Origin: Paramesorhizobium sp049065735
GTDB taxonomy: Bacteria > Pseudomonadota > Alphaproteobacteria > Rhizobiales > Rhizobiaceae
Assembly: GCF_049065735.1 (NCBI RefSeq)
Contig: NZ_JBAKHD010000004.1
Coordinates: 434,001-498,000, forward strand
Direction of reading: 5' to 3'
Length of the DNA stretch: 64,000 nt
The notes beneath the pieces were generated by a model. The model searched no databases. It saw nothing but the letters and a program-made list of their open reading frames with translations, and was not told the origin of the DNA. Shown piece after piece: positions 54,323-62,302 of this stretch (within the stretch, counting starts at the first letter, position 1; each line of letters begins with the position of its first letter). The position numbers and the translations under genes are program-made.

Positions 54323-55825
54323 ATGGAACTCTTCCACAATCTCGCCCTCGGCTTCGCCACCGCCGCCACGCCCTGGAACCTGCTGTTCTGTCTCATCGGC
54401 GTACTGCTCGGTACGCTCATCGGCGTGCTTCCGGGCATCGGCGCGACGGCGACCATCGCCATGCTGCTGCCGATCACCTTCCAGCTGGAGCCGGTATCGG
54501 CGCTGATCATGCTCGCGGGCATTTATTACGGCGCGCAATATGGCGGCTCGACCACGGCGATCCTCATCAATATGCCGGGCGAATCCTCCTCCGCCGTCAC
54601 TGCCATCGACGGCTACCAGATGGCGCGCAACGGACGGGCCGGGGTGGCGCTCGCCACCGCCGCTATCGGCTCCTTCTTCGCCGGCACCGTCTCGACCTTC
54701 CTCGTCGCCATCTTCGCCCCGCCGCTGACCGCCATCGCGCTTGAATTCGGCTCGCCGGAATATTTCTCGCTGATGATCGTCGGCCTCATCATGTCCATCG
54801 CGCTCGCCCATGGCTCTGTCATCAAGGCGCTGGCGATGGTCGTGCTGGGTCTCCTGCTCGGCCTCGTCGGCACCGACATCTATACCGGCACGCCGCGCTT
54901 CATCCTTGGCATGCGCGACCTCTCGGACGGCCTTAATTTTGTCGCCGTGGCTGTCGGTGTCTTCGGTGTCGCTGAAATCCTGCGCAATCTCGAGAACGAG
55001 CATCAGCGTTCCGTGATGGTCAAGAAGGTGACCGGCCTCATGCCGACGCGCGAGGATTTCAAGCGGATGTTCGCGCCGATCCTGCGCGGCACGGCGCTGG
55101 GCTCCGCGCTTGGCATCCTCCCTGGCGGCGGCGCGATCCTTGCCTCCTTCGCCTCCTACACGGTGGAAAAGCGCGTCTCGAAGCAGCCCCAAACCTTCGG
55201 CAAGGGCGCGATCGAGGGGGTTGCGGGACCGGAATCGGCCAACAATGCCGGCGCACAGACCTCATTCATCCCCATGCTGACCCTCGGCATCCCCGCCAAT
55301 CCGGTCATGGCCTTGATGATCGGCGCCATGATCATTCAGGGCATCGTGCCGGGTCCGAACGTCGCCATCGAGCAGCCCGCGCTGTTCTGGGGCATCATCG
55401 CCTCGATGTGGATCGGCAATCTGATGCTGATCGTCTTGAACCTGCCGCTCATCGGCCTGTGGGTGAAGCTGCTGACGATCCCCTATTACGTGCTGTTCCC
55501 GATCATCCTCGCCTTCTCGTCCATCGGGGTCTACAGCGTCAATTCCAACGTGTTCGACCTCTATACGGTCGCCTTCTTCGGCCTCATCGGCTACATCCTG
55601 GTGAAGCTGCATTGCGAGCCGGCACCGCTGCTGCTCGGCTTCGTATTGGGGCCGCTGATAGAGGAACATTTGCGCCGCGCTATGATCATCTCACGCGGCG
55701 ACCCGGCGATCTTCGTCACGAGGCCCATCAGCGCGGGCCTGCTCCTGCTGGCGCTTATCGTTCTGGTCGTGGTGCTCTTGCCCAGTATCAACCGTAAGCG
55801 CGAGGAGATTTTTGTGGAGGACTGA
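54323..55825 (+). CDS. tctA: Tripartite tricarboxylate transporter large membrane subunit
   Basis: TctA-family channel subunit, 500 residues, about 12 helices. GVLPGIGATATIAMLLP and IYYGAQYGGSTTAILINMPGE near the N-terminus and ILPGGGAILASFASYTVEKR ... AGPESANNAGAQTSFIP in the middle are the family signatures. ATG at 54323, 11 bases after tctB. Completes the transporter with TctC and TctB. Confidence 0.95.
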   Translation: MELFHNLALGFATAATPWNLLFCLIGVLLGTLIGVLPGIGATATIAMLLPITFQLEPVSALIMLAGIYYGAQYGGSTTAILINMPGESSSAVTAIDGYQMARNGRAGVALATAAIGSFFAGTVSTFLVAIFAPPLTAIALEFGSPEYFSLMIVGLIMSIALAHGSVIKALAMVVLGLLLGLVGTDIYTGTPRFILGMRDLSDGLNFVAVAVGVFGVAEILRNLENEHQRSVMVKKVTGLMPTREDFKRMFAPILRGTALGSALGILPGGGAILASFASYTVEKRVSKQPQTFGKGAIEGVAGPESANNAGAQTSFIPMLTLGIPANPVMALMIGAMIIQGIVPGPNVAIEQPALFWGIIASMWIGNLMLIVLNLPLIGLWVKLLTIPYYVLFPIILAFSSIGVYSVNSNVFDLYTVAFFGLIGYILVKLHCEPAPLLLGFVLGPLIEEHLRRAMIISRGDPAIFVTRPISAGLLLLALIVLVVVLLPSINRKREEIFVED

Positions 55826-55866
55826 GCGCGCGATTGCTGTAGAACGCACTGGACCGTCGTTACGAG

Positions 55867-56817
55867 CTAGGCATTGCTGGAACGCCCGGCGGCGACAAGT
55901 CCTCTCATCGTCTCCTCCCTGGAAACGTCGCCGAAGACCGCCCGCTTCTTTGCCGTGTCCACTTGGAACGAACCGAAGAGCTTCTCGATCTCCGCCGACT
56001 TGCCGGCCGCTTTCCCGACGAGCCGAAGCAGGGACAGCGGGACGCCGATCAAAGTGACTTTCCGTCCGCATCCCTGGGCGAGACACCGGACGATATCGGC
56101 CGTTGTCACATCATCGCCGTCCGCGACGAGGAACACTTCGCCATCGAGGCCGGGGAGTTCGGCGGCTTTGAGAATTACCTCAGCCAGATGGCCGACACCC
56201 AGAAGGCTTCGGCGGTTTTGCGCGCGCCCGAAGGGCAGCGGAATGCCAAGCTTGATGAGCTTGATCAGCCGCTCCAAATTGCCCGGATTGCCCTCGCCAT
56301 AGACAAGCGTGGGACGGAAGATGACGAGTTCCATATCCACGCTTTCGCAAAATGCGCGAAGCTGCGTTTCAGCCTCGAGCTTGCTGACAGCGTATTGGCT
56401 TACCGGACGGGGGGCATCGGTTTCGCGTTTCGGCCTGTCGGTAAAATCGCCCATCACCCCAGCGGAACTCAGAAACACAAACCGCTTCACCCTGGCCCGT
56501 GCTGCCCCGCGCGCCAGGTTCAACGTTGCCTCGACATTCACTTTTCGGAAAAGCTCCGCCCCGTCGCCGGCGCTCTCTGCGGTTTTGTGGGCTCTCGCGG
56601 CCAGATGGACGACGACATCAGAACCCGAGAGGATTGGCGTCCAGTCATCCACGGCAGTCATGTCACCCATAGGCACGATATGAAAACGGTCATCCTGTTG
56701 CCCATCAAGGGAATCGCGGACGCCCGCCTTGACGTTCCAGCCGGCATCGGCAAACCGGCGGACCACATGCTGCCCGATGAATCCCGCCGCTCCGGTGACG
56801 AAAACCGTCCTCGCCAT
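55867..56817 (-). CDS. NAD-dependent epimerase/dehydratase (extended SDR)
   Basis: A 316-residue extended short-chain dehydrogenase. Nucleotide-binding VFVTGAAGFIGQHVVRRF, VVHLAARAHKTAES, and the catalytic YAVSKLEAE (YxxxK). Related to UDP-glucose 4-epimerase-like proteins of surface polysaccharide loci, but no such genes adjoin it. The ATG at 56817 has GAGG eight bases upstream; an ATG at 56838 is an alternative. Confidence 0.9.
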   Translation of the reverse strand: MARTVFVTGAAGFIGQHVVRRFADAGWNVKAGVRDSLDGQQDDRFHIVPMGDMTAVDDWTPILSGSDVVVHLAARAHKTAESAGDGAELFRKVNVEATLNLARGAARARVKRFVFLSSAGVMGDFTDRPKRETDAPRPVSQYAVSKLEAETQLRAFCESVDMELVIFRPTLVYGEGNPGNLERLIKLIKLGIPLPFGRAQNRRSLLGVGHLAEVILKAAELPGLDGEVFLVADGDDVTTADIVRCLAQGCGRKVTLIGVPLSLLRLVGKAAGKSAEIEKLFGSFQVDTAKKRAVFGDVSREETMRGLVAAGRSSNA

Positions 56818-57057
56818 TTTTATCCTCAAGGCTCCCATGTTTCGTCAACGAATGCACTTCCGGTTGCGGGAGTCAATCGGCGCCCAAACCAGACTGGTGC
56901 AAAACAAGCCTTGCTCGCTTGGCACTACAAGTCGCGCCATCGTGATGCGCGCCTTGGCGGGACCATAAAATATCCACCGTTCGGCCTGTTTTGTTGGGAA
57001 AGCTCCCCCTCCCCTCAACAGGGGAATTCATCTCTAACCCAACTGATGGAGGAAAAG

Positions 57058-57204
57058 ATGATCTCGTCAAAGTTCGATACGCAGCTGGCGGAAACTGTTG
57101 TTGGTTCCCGCATGAAACTCGAAGTGGCAGCTCGCCTGACCACTAGTTATGGCTGCAGCAAAACTATGGGCAATATCTGCGAGCCTTTGGACGTTCGCAA
57201 GTAG
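57058..57204 (+). CDS. 48-residue hypothetical peptide
   Basis: ATG at 57058 with a perfect GGAGG five bases upstream. The product starts MISSKFDTQLAETVVGS and ends with a Cys/Thr/Ser-containing section TTSYGCSKTMGNICEP. No membrane segment. A 15-bp hairpin follows 15 bases after the stop. No homologue is recognised; an alternative ATG at 57046 lies in the ribosome-site region. Confidence 0.4.
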   Translation: MISSKFDTQLAETVVGSRMKLEVAARLTTSYGCSKTMGNICEPLDVRK

Positions 57205-57440
57205 CCTCACCTAAGGTCGATTGCCTCCTGGCGCTAATAATGGCGCTAGGAGGCAATCCCACTTCAGAACGGGCCGGACGCTACCCGGCTAGATAGAAGG
57301 CACGAAGCCTACCCCGCTGTATGCTTACCGTGCTTCTGCTTTCGCCTCGCATTCCGTCAAGGCCCGGTCTGGTAGACCGGGCCTTTATTGATTTGCCAGT
57401 GTCTTCGGGCTCCAATTTGTCACCCCGAAAGACGCTGGCA
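57205..57440 (+). ncRNA. Hairpin-rich intergenic region with a terminator; possible structured RNA
   Basis: Consecutive stems: 57220-57257 (15 bp with one G-U pair, 8-base loop), AGAAG.CACG/CGTG.CTTCT around 57294-57335, AAGGCCCGGTC/GACCGGGCCTT (57359-57385), and a bulged GCCAG.../...CTGGC stem (57395-57439). The third is followed by TTATTGATTT and is a good intrinsic terminator. The remaining bases to the tRNA promoter (57441-57759) show no credible ORF. The ncRNA label is tentative. Confidence 0.35.
57359..57396 (+). terminator. Intrinsic terminator
   Basis: Perfect 11-bp stem AAGGCCCGGTC/GACCGGGCCTT, 5-base loop, followed by TTATTGATTT. It would end a transcript beginning at or before the 48-codon ORF. 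Confidence 0.75.
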
Positions 57441-57759
57441 GAATTTGCTCCATTTGCGACCGAGGACGTCGAGGACGCGGAAATGGTTACCGCACCCTGC
57501 CCCGCGTATACCGGGGCGACCTGTACCATAGCCACTTATCTTTGATCGTCTGCGTCTATGGCTGCTATCCCCAACGGTTGGCGCCCAGAGCAGCCGCTTT
57601 GGGCGACAAATCGGAGCGAATGGGAATGGGAGCGCACTACACTCGCCACCTGGAAAATGTGCCAAAGTAATCAGGGCCTTCGAAGGCAAGAGAAAGAAAT
57701 GACTGGAACGGTCGGGGAACAGGTTTTGCAACGCGAAGAAAAATTTACAAAACATCCTC

Positions 57760-57788
57760 TTGACTGTTTCGCTTACGTGCTTGATTGA
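57760..57788 (+). promoter_or_regulatory. Probable tRNA-Leu promoter
   Basis: TTGACT (57760-57765), 17-bp spacer, GATTGA (57783-57788); transcription would start about 2-4 bases before the mature tRNA. Confidence 0.5.
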
Positions 57789-57797
57789 AAACGATAC

Positions 57798-57882
57798 GCG
57801 GACGTGGCGAAACTGGTAGACGCAAGGGACTTAAAATCCCTCGGGCTTGCCCGTGCGGGTTCGACCCCCGCCGTCCGCACCA
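57798..57882 (+). tRNA. tRNA-Leu (UAA anticodon)
   Basis: An 85-nt cloverleaf with CCA encoded. Acceptor stem GCGGACG/CGTCCGC, D-loop containing TGGTAGACGC, anticodon stem GGGA/TCCC around CTTAAAA (anticodon TAA at 57832-57834), long variable arm TCGGGCTTGCCCGT typical of tRNA-Leu, and T arm GCGGG-TTCGACC-CCCGC. Its last 22 nt are repeated at 59283-59304. Confidence 0.97.
57861..57882 (+). repeat. Attachment-site-like repeat, left copy (3' end of tRNA-Leu)
   Basis: The 22 bases from the T-loop to CCA (TCGACCCCCGCCGTCCGCAC followed by CA) are identical to 59283-59304, in direct orientation. Direct repeats of a tRNA 3' end are the footprint of site-specific integration. Confidence 0.75.
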
Positions 57883-57923
57883 ACGTCCGCTCCGGATTTT
57901 CAGAAAATCCAAGGACTAAGCAA

Positions 57924-57952
57924 GAGCCGCCCAATGGCGGCCCTTCCCTTCT
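57924..57952 (+). terminator. Possible tRNA-Leu terminator
   Basis: GCCGCC-CAAT-GGCGGC (57926-57941) followed by CCTTCCCTTCTT. The T-run is interrupted. The rest of the interval to the hydrolase (to 58150) shows nothing coding. Confidence 0.5.
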
Positions 57953-58150
57953 TAGGCGTGGTACACCTGATCTCCACAGGATTCATTGCACGTTGACGCC
58001 TGTCCAGAAGACTACAGTCGTATAAACCCAACTGGGAAAAAAGCGGCAAGTAACAGGCTCGCACCCCAACGTTCACGCTGTCGATCTGGAGGGGGCCTGA
58101 CCTGCCGCAGGTGATCGCCTCCGGGCTGTATCCACGGAGGCAAGAGAGGC

Positions 58151-59161
58151 TCATTTACCGAGAGCTTCAAGCCCCTTGACCAGCGCCTGATGGAATTCCT
58201 CGGGCGCTTCCACCTGGGGGGAATGCCCAAGCTCCGGAAACGCCACGAGTGTGGCGTTGGGGATGGCTTGCGCGGTGCGTCGGCCAAGTTCGGGGTAGTT
58301 GCCGAGCCGCTCGGCGATTTCCTTGGGTGCCCGATTGGCCCCCGGCGCCGTCCGGTCCTTGCCGCCGATGAGGAGAAGCGTGGGCGCTTTGATATGGCTG
58401 AATTCATGCACGACCGGTTGCGTGAAAATCATGTCGGATGTTTGCGCCTGATTGAGCGCCACCGCCTCCTTGCCGGGCCCGGAATACATGCCCGCGAGCA
58501 TCGATACCCAGCGGTCATATTCCGGCTTCCAGCGGCCATTATAATAGAAACGCTGCTGATAGGCCTTGATGCTGTCGAAGCTGGTCTTCAGCTCGCTCGC
58601 ATAGAGCTGGTCGATGGTCGCATAAGGCACGCCTTCCGCTTGCCAATCCTCAAGCCCGATGGGATTGACGAGGACGAGCTGCTCGACCGCCTGCGGATAA
58701 GCCAGAGCATAGCGCGCTGCCAGCATTCCGCCCATGGAATGGCCGATGACGGTGGTCTTCTTGATTCCCAGCGAGTCGAGAAGGGCCTTGGTATTGGCCG
58801 CGAGCTGATTGAAGCTGAACTGATAGCCTTCGGGCTTGCTCGATGCGCAGAAGCCAATCTGGTCGGGCGCGATCACCCGGTAGCCGGCATTGCTCAGCAC
58901 GTCGATGGTTTTCTCCCAGGTCGCACCGCAGAAATTCTTACCGTGCAGGAGGACGGCTGTCCTGCCGTTTGCCTGTCCTTTCGGCGCGATATCCATATAG
59001 GCCACGGAGAGCGGTTTGCCCTGCGACGTAAAGTCGAAGCGCTGGATCTGATGCGGATAGGAGAAACCTTCCAGTTGCGGGCCATAGCTCGGCTGGTCGG
59101 CCTTCACGGGCACGAGCGACAAACCCATGGCAAGCGCCAGAAGCGAAATGCGCAGCATCAT
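58151..59161 (-). CDS. Secreted alpha/beta hydrolase
   Basis: A 336-residue precursor with a signal peptide (LRISLLALAMGLSLVPVKA). Alpha/beta hydrolase core: oxyanion region LLHGKNFCGATWE, nucleophile Ser in VIGHSMGGMLAARYAL, acid Asp in LLIGGKDRTAPG, and His in FPELGHSPQVEAP. Periplasmic esterase or epoxide-hydrolase-like activity is possible; the substrate is unknown. The start is the ATG at 59161 with GAGG seven bases upstream. It is the only gene between the two 22-base tRNA-end repeats. Confidence 0.9.
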   Translation of the reverse strand: MMLRISLLALAMGLSLVPVKADQPSYGPQLEGFSYPHQIQRFDFTSQGKPLSVAYMDIAPKGQANGRTAVLLHGKNFCGATWEKTIDVLSNAGYRVIAPDQIGFCASSKPEGYQFSFNQLAANTKALLDSLGIKKTTVIGHSMGGMLAARYALAYPQAVEQLVLVNPIGLEDWQAEGVPYATIDQLYASELKTSFDSIKAYQQRFYYNGRWKPEYDRWVSMLAGMYSGPGKEAVALNQAQTSDMIFTQPVVHEFSHIKAPTLLLIGGKDRTAPGANRAPKEIAERLGNYPELGRRTAQAIPNATLVAFPELGHSPQVEAPEEFHQALVKGLEALGK

Positions 59162-59279
59162 ACACAACCTCGTTTGTTGATATCGAATCGCCACGCTATT
59201 GGGAGGTCTCAGTGTGACCTCTTGATGGAGGAGGCCATCATTCGGGAAACTGTTGTATTCTTGGTTTATAAGGAGTTTC

Positions 59280-59579
59280 TCATCGACCCCCGCCGTCCGC
59301 ACCATCCGACAGGTCAAGCTCGGGGTTCTCCGTCCGGACACGCTTGGAAGCCACGGCGGCGAGCAATTCGTCCACGCCGACACGGCCGGCTTGCCAGATA
59401 CCCGCTGACAGCGCATCGAAGACAGCCCTCGGGTGTTTCCTCACAAGCACACCGATGGCGCGCAATTTCCCCGCCGCCATCATGCGGGCAAAGGCTGAAT
59501 CGCCAGTATTGCCGGCGAGCCTTTTCTCCAGGAAATGGGGAAGACCGCTTCTCGTCTCCGGCAAGGGCTCCACGCGCAC
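59280..59579 (-). CDS. Hypothetical ORF ending in the attachment-site repeat
   Basis: A 99-codon frame from a GTG at 59579, five bases after the stop of the preceding hypothetical gene. Its last codons and stop are formed by the tRNA-end repeat at 59283-59304, so the original C-terminus may have been replaced. The translated sequence (LPHFLEKRLAGNTGDSAF ... VLVRKHPRAVFDALSAG) looks protein-like, but no ribosome site is visible and no family is recognised. Confidence 0.35.
   Translation of the reverse strand: MRVEPLPETRSGLPHFLEKRLAGNTGDSAFARMMAAGKLRAIGVLVRKHPRAVFDALSAGIWQAGRVGVDELLAAVASKRVRTENPELDLSDGADGGGR
59283..59304 (+). repeat. Attachment-site-like repeat, right copy
   Basis: An exact 22-base direct copy of the 3' end of tRNA-Leu, 1,422 bases from the original. 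The flanking sequence shows no tRNA body. Confidence 0.75.
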
Positions 59580-59584
59580 AAGGC

Positions 59585-59953
59585 TTAATGTCTTATCACG
59601 GCCTCGCCGGCATCGAGCTTTTTTTCTTTTGACGCCCCCTCCGGTAGCAGCGAGTGTGCGGTGTTGCCGATGACCTCGATAGCGGCATCCGCCGCGCTCT
59701 GCACCGCTCTTGTCGCGATGGCCATCGATTTTCCGCTCTTTTTCAGCCCCTTTTTGCCGGCCTCGGCAATCTCATGCCTTTCCTCCACAAGGGCTGCGGC
59801 CGCTGCAGCGGCAGCCGCCGTCAGGGCACTGGCTAGGAGGTTGCGGCCGGTGGACGTGCCAAGCAAGGCGCGCAGCATTTTTGACCGCCGCAGGGGCTTC
59901 GGCACTTTAAATCCGCCTATCCGCTTTGGAATCGCTTTGCGTTTTTTTCCCAT
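59585..59953 (-). CDS. Hypothetical basic protein with alanine-rich segment
   Basis: A 122-residue protein: basic N-terminus GKKRKAIPKRIGGFKVPKPLRRS, a helical Ala run (LTAAAAAAAAALVEE), then a Lys/Ala-rich helix. The N-terminal pattern (KKIAGVKVPK-like) recalls small uncharacterised proteins of rhizobia and sphingomonads. GGAGAG precedes the ATG at 59953. Function unknown. Confidence 0.55.
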   Translation of the reverse strand: MGKKRKAIPKRIGGFKVPKPLRRSKMLRALLGTSTGRNLLASALTAAAAAAAAALVEERHEIAEAGKKGLKKSGKSMAIATRAVQSAADAAIEVIGNTAHSLLPEGASKEKKLDAGEAVIRH

Positions 59954-60129
59954 CGTTTCTCTCCGTCTTGGTCAGGGGTGAACGCGACGGGTAGTGGGTG
60001 GTTCCGCAGGTTTTGGCATCTCGTCGAACGAACATGATCCGACGGGAACAAGCGACGGGGGAAATTCATTTCTAGGTTCTGTGAACTTCGCTGCTGGGGC
60101 TCATGCGACAGCGGCAGAAAGACAAGACA

Positions 60130-60297
60130 ATGCGAGCCTTCACCATTTTCCTCATCGCCATCGGCGTTGCGTTTATCCTCTGCGTCGCGCTCTTCGCCTA
60201 CCTGACTGTCTACAGGGTCGAACCTGTCGCGTCGGAGAACAGAGCAAGCTTACACCATGCCGCGGCGACCCCGGTCTTTTTGACCATCGGTAAATAG
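60130..60297 (+). CDS. Small single-pass membrane protein
   Basis: A 55-residue peptide starting MRAFTIFLIAIGVAFILCVAL, one membrane helix, and a polar tail. An in-frame ATG at 60103 adds a basic 9-residue extension; neither start has a strong ribosome site. Convergent with the HxlR gene. No family recognised. Confidence 0.45.
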   Translation: MRAFTIFLIAIGVAFILCVALFAYLTVYRVEPVASENRASLHHAAATPVFLTIGK

Positions 60298-60314
60298 CTC
60301 TCGTCAATCTACCG

Positions 60315-60674
60315 TCACGAATTGAAGGCAGGAATGGGGTTAGACCGAGCCTCCGTCTGCTGGTCTTCGCTCGCGTCTTCCCACCAATCCCCTAGGGCGT
60401 TGAGCAAAGGAACAAGCCTCTCCCCGGCGGGCGTCAGATCATATTCCACACGCAGCGGATAGCCGTCGAACTCGACGCGCCGGACAATCCCCGCCTCCTC
60501 CAGCTTGCGCAGTTCGAGCGTCAGCATCTTATGCGAAATCGTCGGATTATCCCGCCGCAGATCGCTGAAGCGCTTCGGCCCCTTCTGCAGATAATAGATC
60601 AGCAGCGTCGGCCAGCGACCGCTGAGCAATTGCATCACTTCCTCAATGGGACAACGGGAGACGAGGTCCTTCAT
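60315..60674 (-). CDS. HxlR-family transcriptional regulator
   Basis: Winged-helix regulator, about 119 residues. The conserved block is CPIEEVMQLLSGRWPTLLIYYLQKGPKRFSDLRRDNPTISHKMLT, with the near-N-terminal Cys that senses redox or electrophile stress in several family members. The wing is VEYDLTPAGERL. An ATG at 60674 has GGAG six bases upstream; an ATG at 60686 is possible. Divergent from the GST gene with a 110-base shared region, so it likely controls that gene. Confidence 0.9.
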   Translation of the reverse strand: MKDLVSRCPIEEVMQLLSGRWPTLLIYYLQKGPKRFSDLRRDNPTISHKMLTLELRKLEEAGIVRRVEFDGYPLRVEYDLTPAGERLVPLLNALGDWWEDASEDQQTEARSNPIPAFNS

Positions 60675-60784
60675 AAGCCGCTCCATGGTAACAAAAAGGT
60701 GCGTAATTTACTTCAACGGCAGGGTCGGCTTATCTCCGCCCCGCTGCGCAGCGTGGTCAACAGAAATCACGGAAGAACGAAATC

Positions 60785-61495
60785 ATGGACCCTATTCTTA
60801 TATATGGCTTTCCGCTGGGAAGCTCCATGGGCCTCGTCGCAAGCTTCGAACGGCTCGGACAGCCCTACCGGCTCTGCCGCGTCGACATGCTCGGCGAAAT
60901 GCGCGAGCCGGCCTATAAGCGCATCAATCCCCGCGTCGAAACGCCTGTGCTCATCACCGACAAGGGCGATGTTGTGACCGAAACCATGGCGATTGCCACC
61001 TGGATGGAAGCGCGCGATACGGAGCGGAAAATCAGCTTTGATCCGCTTTCCTGTGAAGCCGACCGGATGCATCAGCTGATGGGTTTCATCAACACCGGCT
61101 TTACCGGCGCGTTCTATCCACTTTGGTTTGCACTGGAAATGTCGGAGCCCGATCCCGCCGTCCAAGCCACGTTGCGGCAATGGGGCCGGGAACGCGTGAT
61201 CGAGCGTCATGACCGGCTGGAGGAAATGATCGGTGACACGAAATTCCTCGTCGCCGACCATCCGACGCTCGCGGACGGTATGCTTATCGGCGTCGCCCGC
61301 TGGCTGGACTTCCATGAAGTGGCCGAACCGCAGCGCTGGCCGCAGCTCCAGGCGCTGAGGCAACGCATCGAGGCGCTCCCCGAAGTCGCCTATGCCACCG
61401 CCCTCGAAAATGGCGAGACACTGCCCGGCAACGGAGCCTGTCAGGGGCATCTCCCGCTTGAAGAGGTGATCGAGCGATTCGGGAAGCGCGAGTAG
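60785..61495 (+). CDS. Glutathione S-transferase family protein
   Basis: A 236-residue GST-fold protein. The N-terminal thioredoxin-like domain begins ILIYGFPLGSSMGLVASFERLG, with ETPVLITDKGDVVTETMAIATWM containing the cis-Pro and the ES-like TET element. The C-terminal helical domain has FLVADHPTLADGMLIGVARWL. Divergent from the HxlR regulator, a common pairing in electrophile or quinone stress response. Confidence 0.88.
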   Translation: MDPILIYGFPLGSSMGLVASFERLGQPYRLCRVDMLGEMREPAYKRINPRVETPVLITDKGDVVTETMAIATWMEARDTERKISFDPLSCEADRMHQLMGFINTGFTGAFYPLWFALEMSEPDPAVQATLRQWGRERVIERHDRLEEMIGDTKFLVADHPTLADGMLIGVARWLDFHEVAEPQRWPQLQALRQRIEALPEVAYATALENGETLPGNGACQGHLPLEEVIERFGKRE

Positions 61496-61508
61496 CGAAG
61501 CGATGCCC

Positions 61509-61534
61509 GCGAATAGGGTTTTCGCCCTATTCGC
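61509..61534. terminator. Bidirectional terminator between GST and wrbA
   Basis: A perfect 10-bp stem GCGAATAGGG/CCCTATTCGC with loop TTTTCG, located between convergent genes. Confidence 0.6.
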
Positions 61535-61550
61535 TACCAACCATTCGCAA

Positions 61551-62150
61551 TCACCCGTGCAGCCTTGCCGTAATCTCCGCAAAGCGCTTGCCCTGGAATT
61601 TCGCGCCCGCCAGTTCCTGCTCGGAAGGCAGACGCGAGCCATCGCCATTGGTGGTCGTGGTCATGCCATAGGGCGAGCCGCCGCGCACCACATCATTGCC
61701 CATCTGCCCCTGATAGGCATAGGAGAGCGGCACGATGATCATGCCGTGGTGCTGGAACGAGATCTGCGCCGAGACCAGCGCCAGTTCCGCGCCGCCATGC
61801 TGGGTCGCGGTCGAGGCCATGACTGTTACCGTCTTGTCGAGAAGCTTGCCTTCGGCCCAGAGCGGTCCCGTCTGGTCGAGGAAATTCTTCAGCTGCGATG
61901 CCATCATGCCGTAGCGCGTAGACATGCCGAAAATGATGCCGTCATAATCAGCAAGCTCCAGCGGATTGGCCACAGGCGCTTCCTGGTCGAGCTTGTAATG
62001 GGCTTTTTTCGCCACGTCTTCCGGCACCAGCTCCGGCACGCGCTTGACCGTCACATCCGCGCCGGCCTCGCGCGCGCCTTCCGCGGCGGCCCTCGCCATC
62101 GCTTCCATATGCCCCCAGGATGAATAGTAAAGCACCAGAATCTTCGCCAT
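61551..62150 (-). CDS. wrbA: NAD(P)H:quinone oxidoreductase, WrbA type
   Basis: FMN-dependent two-electron quinone reductase, 199 residues. Flavodoxin-like phosphate loop YYSSWGHMEAMA, GMSTRYGMMASQLKNFLDQTG, and the tetramer motif region STATQHGGAE. ATG at 62150. It stands near the HxlR/GST pair, which is consistent with a quinone-stress neighbourhood, though this is inference. Confidence 0.95.
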   Translation of the reverse strand: MAKILVLYYSSWGHMEAMARAAAEGAREAGADVTVKRVPELVPEDVAKKAHYKLDQEAPVANPLELADYDGIIFGMSTRYGMMASQLKNFLDQTGPLWAEGKLLDKTVTVMASTATQHGGAELALVSAQISFQHHGMIIVPLSYAYQGQMGNDVVRGGSPYGMTTTTNGDGSRLPSEQELAGAKFQGKRFAEITARLHG

Positions 62151-62302
62151 TTAAAATCTCCGTATCGGTCGAAATCGCCGGCCCGTCGCGGCCTCCCTTT
62201 ATGTTCCGCAATGGAAAAGAATGTAACCGCCCCAATCGGTGACGGACTGTTCACCAGGGCATTTCCGGCTTACATATTTGAGAGGTAACGGAGAATGACA
62301 CC

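Noticed and set aside
57281..57535. 84-codon minus-strand frame over the terminator region
   Set aside because: Runs through two strong hairpins, and has no ribosome site or recognisable pattern.
57205..57797. Possible tmRNA, SRP RNA or RNase P RNA in the hairpin-rich gap
   Set aside because: None of the diagnostic conserved segments of these RNAs could be found by eye.
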